NCBI GenBank assembly: GCA_900752475.1
Contig: CAADVJ010000153.1
Span: 1 to 8,920 of the forward strand
From: an uncultured Collinsella sp.
GTDB taxonomy: Bacteria > Actinomycetota > Coriobacteriia > Coriobacteriales > Coriobacteriaceae
Length of the DNA stretch: 8,920 bases
Direction: 5' to 3'
The notes under the pieces were generated by a model. The model did no database searches, was not told the origin of the DNA, and saw nothing but the letters and a program-made list of their open reading frames with translations. Positions 5,704 to 8,920 of this stretch are shown one piece after another. Numbering within the stretch: the first letter of the stretch is position 1; every line of letters starts with the position of its first letter. Both the position numbers and the translations under genes were made by a program.

Positions 5704-6834
5704 ATGTCTGAGTTTGCTGCCGGTCCTGCCGGTCGTATCGAACGTGTCCGTGCCCTGATGGTCGAGCGCGGCTACGACGCCATCGTGGTACGCGACGAGG
5801 CCAATCTTCGTTGGCTCACGGGCGTGAAGGGCGTCTTCGACTACACCTTCGAGTTCCCGCACGCGGCGTTTATTACGGCTGACCAGTGCCTGTTCCATAC
5901 CGACTCGCGCTACCTCAACAGCTTTGAGGAGAACACGCCCGCCGGCAGCCCCTGGGTCTACGACATGGACGAGGGCACCATCCCCGGTTGGGTCGCCGGC
6001 AAGATTGCGGCCAACAAGTGCCGCGTCTGCGCTGTCGAGGACGACATGCAGATCAACTTCTACCAGGGTATTCAGCGTGGTCTGGAGGACCGTTCCGTCG
6101 CCTGCATGTTGCCGCTGATGCATGACGACATCCGCAAGATGCGCGCCATCAAGGACGCCGAGGAGATCGAGCTCATGCGCCATGCGCAGTCGATCACCGA
6201 TGCCGCCTTCCAGCATATGCTCGGCTTTATTAAGCCTGGTATGACCGAGAAGCAGGTTCGCAACGAGCTCGAGAACTTTATGTTCGCCAACGGCGCCGAC
6301 AGCTTGGCCTTCGGCTCCATCGTGGCAAGCGGCCCCAATACCGCCAACCCGCATGCCGTGCCGAGTGACCGCGTGATCGAGAAGGGCGACTTCGTCCTCA
6401 TGGATTACGGTGCGGGCTACTGCGATTATCGTTCCGACATGACGCGCACCGTCGTGATGGGCGAGCCTACCCAGGAGCAGCTCGACCTGTACGCGCTCGT
6501 GCGCCGCACCCACGAGGAGTGCGTCGCCGCTATCCATCCGGGCGTCGAGGGTAACGACATTTTCAAGCTTTCCAAGAAGATCATCGGCGATGCCGGCTAT
6601 GGCGATTACTACAACCATGGCCTGGGCCACGGCGTGGGCATCGACATCCATGAGCTGCCCAACTTCAACCGCAGCAAGAACACTATCGAGGTCGGCTCGG
6701 TTATCACCATGGAGCCCGGCGTGTATCTGCCCGGTGTGGGCGGCGTGCGCCTGGAGGACTACGGCGTGGTCACCGAGAACGGCTACGAGCCCTTCACCAA
6801 GACCCCTCACGACCTGCACGTCATCGATTGCTAG
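5704..6834 (+). CDS. Xaa-Pro peptidase, M24B metallopeptidase family
   Basis: This 376-residue pita-bread-fold metallopeptidase should cut peptides at an Xaa-Pro bond, as an aminopeptidase P or a prolidase. An N-terminal creatinase-like domain spans about 10-140 and the M24 catalytic domain about 155-370. All five dinuclear-metal ligands are visible: D234 and D245 in MDYGAGYCDYRSDMTR, H309 in HGLGHGVGIDIHE, E337 in MEPGVY, and E351 in RLEDYG. H217 in NPHAVPSD matches the conserved substrate-side His. There is no signal peptide, so it is cytoplasmic. ATG 5704 follows AAAGGA at 5692-5697 with good spacing. A peptidase of this class directly upstream of efp is a conserved arrangement (yqhT-efp in Bacillus, pepQ/pepP-efp in actinobacteria). 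Here it has its own terminator and a possible own promoter, so it may be monocistronic. PepP versus PepQ specificity cannot be told from the sequence. Confidence 0.93.
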   Translation: MSEFAAGPAGRIERVRALMVERGYDAIVVRDEANLRWLTGVKGVFDYTFEFPHAAFITADQCLFHTDSRYLNSFEENTPAGSPWVYDMDEGTIPGWVAGKIAANKCRVCAVEDDMQINFYQGIQRGLEDRSVACMLPLMHDDIRKMRAIKDAEEIELMRHAQSITDAAFQHMLGFIKPGMTEKQVRNELENFMFANGADSLAFGSIVASGPNTANPHAVPSDRVIEKGDFVLMDYGAGYCDYRSDMTRTVVMGEPTQEQLDLYALVRRTHEECVAAIHPGVEGNDIFKLSKKIIGDAGYGDYYNHGLGHGVGIDIHELPNFNRSKNTIEVGSVITMEPGVYLPGVGGVRLEDYGVVTENGYEPFTKTPHDLHVIDC

Positions 6835-6856
6835 CCCATTTCGATAGTTTTTTGGG

Positions 6857-6899
6857 GCGGGGCGTCCGGATAGATTCGGGCGCCCCGCGTTCTCTTTTT
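6857..6899 (+). terminator. Intrinsic terminator after the Xaa-Pro peptidase gene
   Basis: The stem pairs GCGGGGCGTCCG (6857-6868) with CGGGCGCCCCGC (6877-6888), 12 bp including one G-U wobble, around an 8-nt loop. It is followed by GTTCTC and TTTTT at 6895-6899. It begins 22 nt after the peptidase stop codon and separates that gene from efp. Confidence 0.85.
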
Positions 6900-6907
6900 A
6901 TGCGCTC

Positions 6908-6936
6908 GCTGCAGTCGCCGTCTGCAAGTGTATAAT
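6908..6936 (+). promoter_or_regulatory. Promoter for efp
   Basis: A consensus TATAAT lies at 6931-6936, just after the terminator and 57 nt before the efp ATG. At 17-nt spacing the -35 position (6908-6913, GCTGCA) is a poor match, so the -35 call is weak. Predicted transcription starts near 6943 and gives a leader of about 50 nt. This is the best candidate promoter for the efp-asp23-nusB-xseB-tlyA run. Confidence 0.55.
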
Positions 6937-6993
6937 TTCGGTCGTATGTAATTTGGACGCTTGTGCGTTCTGCCCATAACAAGAAAGGTCGCT

Positions 6994-7557
6994 ATGCCTA
7001 CCATTTCTACCGCCGACTTCAAGAACGGCCTCGGTCTCCGCATTAAGGACAAGGTCTACACCATCGTCGAGTTCCAGCATGTCAAGCCGGGCAAGGGCGG
7101 CGCGTTTGTGCGCTACAAGACCCGCGACATCAAGAGCGGCCGCGTCGTCGAGAACACCTGCAACGCCGGCACCAAGTTCGAGAGCGTCATGCTCACCACC
7201 CGTGAGTTCCAGTATCTCTACAACGATGGCGCCGACTACATCTTCATGGACAACGAGACCTATGAGCAGGTTCCCGTTCCCGAGGACATGGTGGGCGAGA
7301 ACTCCAAGTGGCTGCGCGAGAACGACATTTGCCAGCTGCTCTTTGCCGACGATGAGCTCATGGGCGTGACTCCGCCGATGTTCATCGAGACCACCATCGT
7401 CCAAACCGACCCGGGCTTTAAGGGCGACACCGTCCAGGGTTCCACCAAGCCGGCCACGATCGACACCGGCGCTGTCATCCAGGTCCCCATGTACCTCAAC
7501 GAGGGCGAGGTCATCAAGGTTGACACCCGCGACGGCAAGTTCGTCTCCCGCGTCTAG
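6994..7557 (+). CDS. efp: Translation elongation factor P
   Basis: EF-P, 187 residues, binds the ribosome between the P and E sites and relieves stalling on polyproline stretches. The KOW-like N-terminal domain has its tip loop HVKPGKGGAFVR at 29-40. K34 at the loop apex aligns with E. coli K34, the lysine that is modified there. Two OB domains follow, ending in the family signature GEVIKVDTRDGKFVSRV. The length is standard. ATG 6994 follows AAAGG at 6984-6988, and the protein begins MPTISTADFKNG as expected. An in-frame upstream TTG at 6961 would add 11 residues with no family counterpart. The loop reads PGKGG rather than the PGKGP palindrome described for many actinobacterial EF-Ps, and no modification gene lies in the window. 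The next gene starts 24 nt downstream. Confidence 0.97.
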   Translation: MPTISTADFKNGLGLRIKDKVYTIVEFQHVKPGKGGAFVRYKTRDIKSGRVVENTCNAGTKFESVMLTTREFQYLYNDGADYIFMDNETYEQVPVPEDMVGENSKWLRENDICQLLFADDELMGVTPPMFIETTIVQTDPGFKGDTVQGSTKPATIDTGAVIQVPMYLNEGEVIKVDTRDGKFVSRV

Positions 7558-7570
7558 CAACCAAATCTTC

Positions 7571-7577
7571 TAGGAGG
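7571..7577 (+). promoter_or_regulatory. Strong ribosome binding site for the Asp23/Gls24 gene
   Basis: TAGGAGG lies four bases before the ATG at 7582. It is near-complementary to the 16S rRNA 3' end and one of the best Shine-Dalgarno matches in the window, which suggests efficient translation. Confidence 0.75.
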
Positions 7578-7581
7578 ACTC

Positions 7582-7944
7582 ATGCCCCAGGAAATCAAGA
7601 TTGACGGCATCGGCATTTCGCCCGATGTTCTGACCGCCATCGTCTCGCGCGCCGTGTCGGATGTCGAGGGCATCGCCTCCGTTGGCGTCAAGGACCTTGC
7701 CACCAACCTTGTCTCCATGATGCTTTCGTCCAAGGCCCCGGCTTCCGAGCCGGCGGTCGAGGCCGAGGTCGTCGGCGACAAGCTCGCACTTACCGTGCGC
7801 GTCGTGGTGTTCTTTGGCTATCCGTTTAAGAAACTCGCCGAGGCCGTTCGCGCCGCCGTGGTCGCCGCCATCGATGCCCAGGGGGGCGTTGAGGTCGAGC
7901 GCGTCGACGTTTGCATCGACGGCCTCGTTTTCCCCAAGGAGTAA
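7582..7944 (+). CDS. Asp23/Gls24 family envelope stress-response protein
   Basis: This 120-residue protein is of the Asp23/Gls24 (DUF322) family. Family hallmarks are the opening ISPDVLTAIVSRAVSDVEGI at 12-31, a variable acidic and proline-containing insert at about 50-62, a central strand LALTVRVVVFFGYPF at 68-82, a helix at about 83-100, and the closing VEVERVDVCIDGLVF at 103-117. There is no signal peptide or membrane segment, so it is cytoplasmic. In Staphylococcus, Asp23 is anchored at the membrane by a partner and is linked to cell-wall stress. In Bacillus, YqhY is encoded next to nusB and affects lipid metabolism. The position here, between efp and nusB, matches the YqhY arrangement, so that ortholog group is likely. 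The precise molecular role is unknown. Confidence 0.92.
   Translation: MPQEIKIDGIGISPDVLTAIVSRAVSDVEGIASVGVKDLATNLVSMMLSSKAPASEPAVEAEVVGDKLALTVRVVVFFGYPFKKLAEAVRAAVVAAIDAQGGVEVERVDVCIDGLVFPKE
7936..7941 (+). promoter_or_regulatory. Ribosome binding site supporting a TTG start for nusB
   Basis: AAGGAG overlaps the end of the Asp23 gene and sits six bases before TTG 7948. No ATG or GTG in this frame lies near a comparable site before the conserved NusB N-terminus. Confidence 0.7.
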
Positions 7945-7947
7945 CCT

Positions 7948-8535
7948 TTGAGCCTTAAGGTTTATCGCGGGCGCACGCTTGCCCGCAGTCAGGCGCTGCA
8001 GCTGCTGTTCCAGGCCGAGGCCACGGACAGCCCACTCGAGCGCGTCCTCGAGGGTGATTTCCTGATCTCGAAGGGTCCCCTCGACCCCTATGCGCTGGAG
8101 CTTTGCCGTGGTGCCTACGAGCATATCGATCGCATCGACTGTGCTCTGCGCTCCGTTGCCAAGAACTGGGATCTTATGCGCATGCCCGGCGCCGACCGCA
8201 ATCTGCTGCGTATCGCCGTTTACGAGATGCGTTTCCTCACCGACGAGGAGATCTCGGACGCCATCGTAATCAACGAGGCCGTCGAGCTTGCCAAGGCCTA
8301 TGGCACCGACCAGTCCGCTTCGTTCGTCAACGGCGTGCTGGGCAAGATCGCTCGCAGCGAGGAGCTGCCGGGCGAGGACCTGTACCAAGAGCTGCTGGCC
8401 GAAGATCGCGCTCGCGAGGAGGCACAGGCTGCCGAGGCTGCCGCCAAGGTCGCTGCCGCTCAGGCTGCCGCCGGTGTACTTGACGAGGATGCAGACGCCG
8501 CTGGGGCCGTCGAGGCCGACTCCGTCGAGGAGTAG
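7948..8535 (+). CDS. nusB: Transcription antitermination factor NusB with acidic Ala/Glu-rich C-terminal extension
   Basis: This 195-residue NusB binds boxA RNA together with NusE (ribosomal protein S10) in rRNA antitermination complexes. The all-helical core spans about 8-137. It carries RTLARSQALQLLFQAE at 9-24 with the boxA-binding Arg region, DRNLLRIAVYEMRF at 83-96, and the hallmark INEAVELAKAYG at 108-119 followed by SFVNGVLGKIA at 125-135. Known NusBs are usually about 130-160 residues. Here some 58 residues (138-195), very rich in Ala, Glu and Asp, follow the core and are probably helical to disordered. The start is TTG 7948, chosen because AAGGAG at 7936-7941 is correctly spaced and the protein then begins MSLKVYRGRT. 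It starts four bases after the Asp23-family stop, and xseB begins two bases after its own stop. Confidence 0.94.
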   Translation: MSLKVYRGRTLARSQALQLLFQAEATDSPLERVLEGDFLISKGPLDPYALELCRGAYEHIDRIDCALRSVAKNWDLMRMPGADRNLLRIAVYEMRFLTDEEISDAIVINEAVELAKAYGTDQSASFVNGVLGKIARSEELPGEDLYQELLAEDRAREEAQAAEAAAKVAAAQAAAGVLDEDADAAGAVEADSVEE

Positions 8536-8537
8536 CC

Positions 8538-8804
8538 ATGCCAGAGGGTTCCGTCCGCAACTTCGATGAGATCTCGGATCGCCTGGACCAGATCATCGCC
8601 ACCGTTCGCTCCAAGGATACGTCCTTGGAGCGTTCGCTCGATTTGTTTGACGAGGCGATTGAGCTGGGCTCCCGAGCGGTCGATATGGTCGACAAGTTTG
8701 AGCTGACGCCGCGTGAGGCCGACAAGCTCGAGCAGGAATACGATGAGGATGCGGCAAACGAGTCCCAAGATAGACAGGCTGCATCCCCGGATACGAATGG
8801 TTGA
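8538..8804 (+). CDS. xseB: Exodeoxyribonuclease VII small subunit
   Basis: This 88-residue XseB is the small subunit of exonuclease VII, which degrades single-stranded DNA to oligonucleotides together with the large subunit XseA. The two-helix family pattern is clear: FDEISDRLDQIIATVRS at 9-25, DTSLERSLDLFDEAIELG at 27-44, then a second long helix to about 70 with DKLEQEYDED. A short polar tail follows. ATG 8538 follows GAGGAG at 8527-8532 with 5-nt spacing and lies two bases after nusB. The stop overlaps the next start as TGATG at 8802-8806. No xseA is adjacent. In Bacillus, folD and xseA lie between nusB and xseB, so the catalytic subunit must be elsewhere in the genome if this protein acts in the standard enzyme. 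Confidence 0.9.
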   Translation: MPEGSVRNFDEISDRLDQIIATVRSKDTSLERSLDLFDEAIELGSRAVDMVDKFELTPREADKLEQEYDEDAANESQDRQAASPDTNG

Positions 8805-8920
8805 TGGCATTCATGAAACGCGTGCGTCTCGATGACGAACTGATTTCACAGGGCATCTGCGCCGATCGCGCGGATGCCCTTCGCACTCTTATGGCCGGCT
8901 TGGTTTCGAGTGGCGGGGGG
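8804..8920 (+). CDS. tlyA: TlyA family rRNA methyltransferase/hemolysin-like protein, N-terminal 39 residues (3' end outside window)
   Basis: Only the start of this gene is visible: 39 codons, open to the window edge. The stretch KRVRLDDELISQGICADRAD followed by ALRTLMAGLV matches the N-terminal S4 RNA-binding domain of TlyA proteins, where a short basic start leads to R-LD-L...G...SR..A..LI.AG.V. TlyA members 2'-O-methylate 16S and 23S rRNA, and some are described as hemolysins. The ATG at 8804 overlaps the xseB stop (TGATG), which suggests coupling. A second in-frame ATG at 8813 would give MKRVRLDD, also a typical TlyA opening, and I cannot choose firmly. xseB is followed by tlyA after ispA and dxs in Bacillus, which supports the call. 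The methyltransferase domain lies outside the window. Confidence 0.7.
   Translation, partial: MAFMKRVRLDDELISQGICADRADALRTLMAGLVSSGGG

Noticed and set aside
5575..6819. A 414-codon open frame on the minus strand opposite the Xaa-Pro peptidase gene
   Set aside because: The + strand frame has all five M24 metal ligands and a correct RBS. The reverse frame has no recognisable motif and is the expected shadow of GC-rich codon bias.
1..8920. CRISPR arrays, insertion sequences, attachment sites or prophage genes
   Set aside because: I see no regularly spaced repeats, transposase or integrase motifs, or flanking direct repeats. All space apart from two short intergenic gaps is housekeeping coding sequence.

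Overview
The window is a densely packed, single-strand stretch of bacterial chromosome. All twelve genes I can support read left to right on the + strand. It is GC-rich with strong G/C-ending codon bias. The gene set and order (alaS, ruvX, mltG, yqeG, aroK, aroB-like, Xaa-Pro peptidase, efp, Asp23/Gls24, nusB, xseB, tlyA) combine the actinobacterial alaS-ruvX-mltG-aro-pepP-efp-nusB order with Bacillus-like neighbours (yqeG, an Asp23 gene beside nusB, xseB and tlyA). That mixture, with the protein character, points to a Coriobacteriia member, most likely Collinsella or a close relative. This taxonomic call is inference from memory of gene order and protein style, not a search.

Region 1 (1-5571) is one tight transcription unit. 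It holds the 3' part of alaS, then ruvX, mltG with a long repetitive cytoplasmic tail, yqeG (HAD phosphatase of the phosphatidylglycerophosphatase type), aroK, and a gene in the aroB position. Junctions are 17 nt or less or overlapping: ruvX/mltG overlap by 8 nt and aroK/aroB share ATGA. Region 2 (5572-5703) is a 132-nt gap holding a TTGACA box and a long inverted repeat. The repeat can fold as a multibranched hairpin followed by five T. Region 3 (5704-6899) is an Xaa-Pro peptidase gene closed by a clear intrinsic terminator. Region 4 (6900-8920) starts with a TATAAT box and carries efp, an Asp23/Gls24 gene, nusB, xseB and the first 39 codons of a tlyA-like gene, all closely spaced.

The genes are mostly housekeeping: translation (AlaRS, EF-P), RNA processing and transcription (RuvX, NusB, probably TlyA), cell envelope (MltG, YqeG, Asp23) and DNA metabolism (XseB).

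The most notable observation is the aroB-position gene. It is full-length, open and translationally coupled to an apparently intact shikimate kinase, yet by hand alignment it lacks the three metal ligands, the glycine-rich NAD motif and several active-site residues of 3-dehydroquinate synthase. The aroE, aroC and aroQ genes that accompany aroK-aroB at this locus in other actinobacteria are also missing here. The locus therefore looks like an eroded shikimate cluster in which the AroB fold has been kept as a pseudoenzyme or repurposed, with a new cluster of four cysteines in the former NAD-binding stretch. Second in interest is the structured RNA element in front of the peptidase gene.
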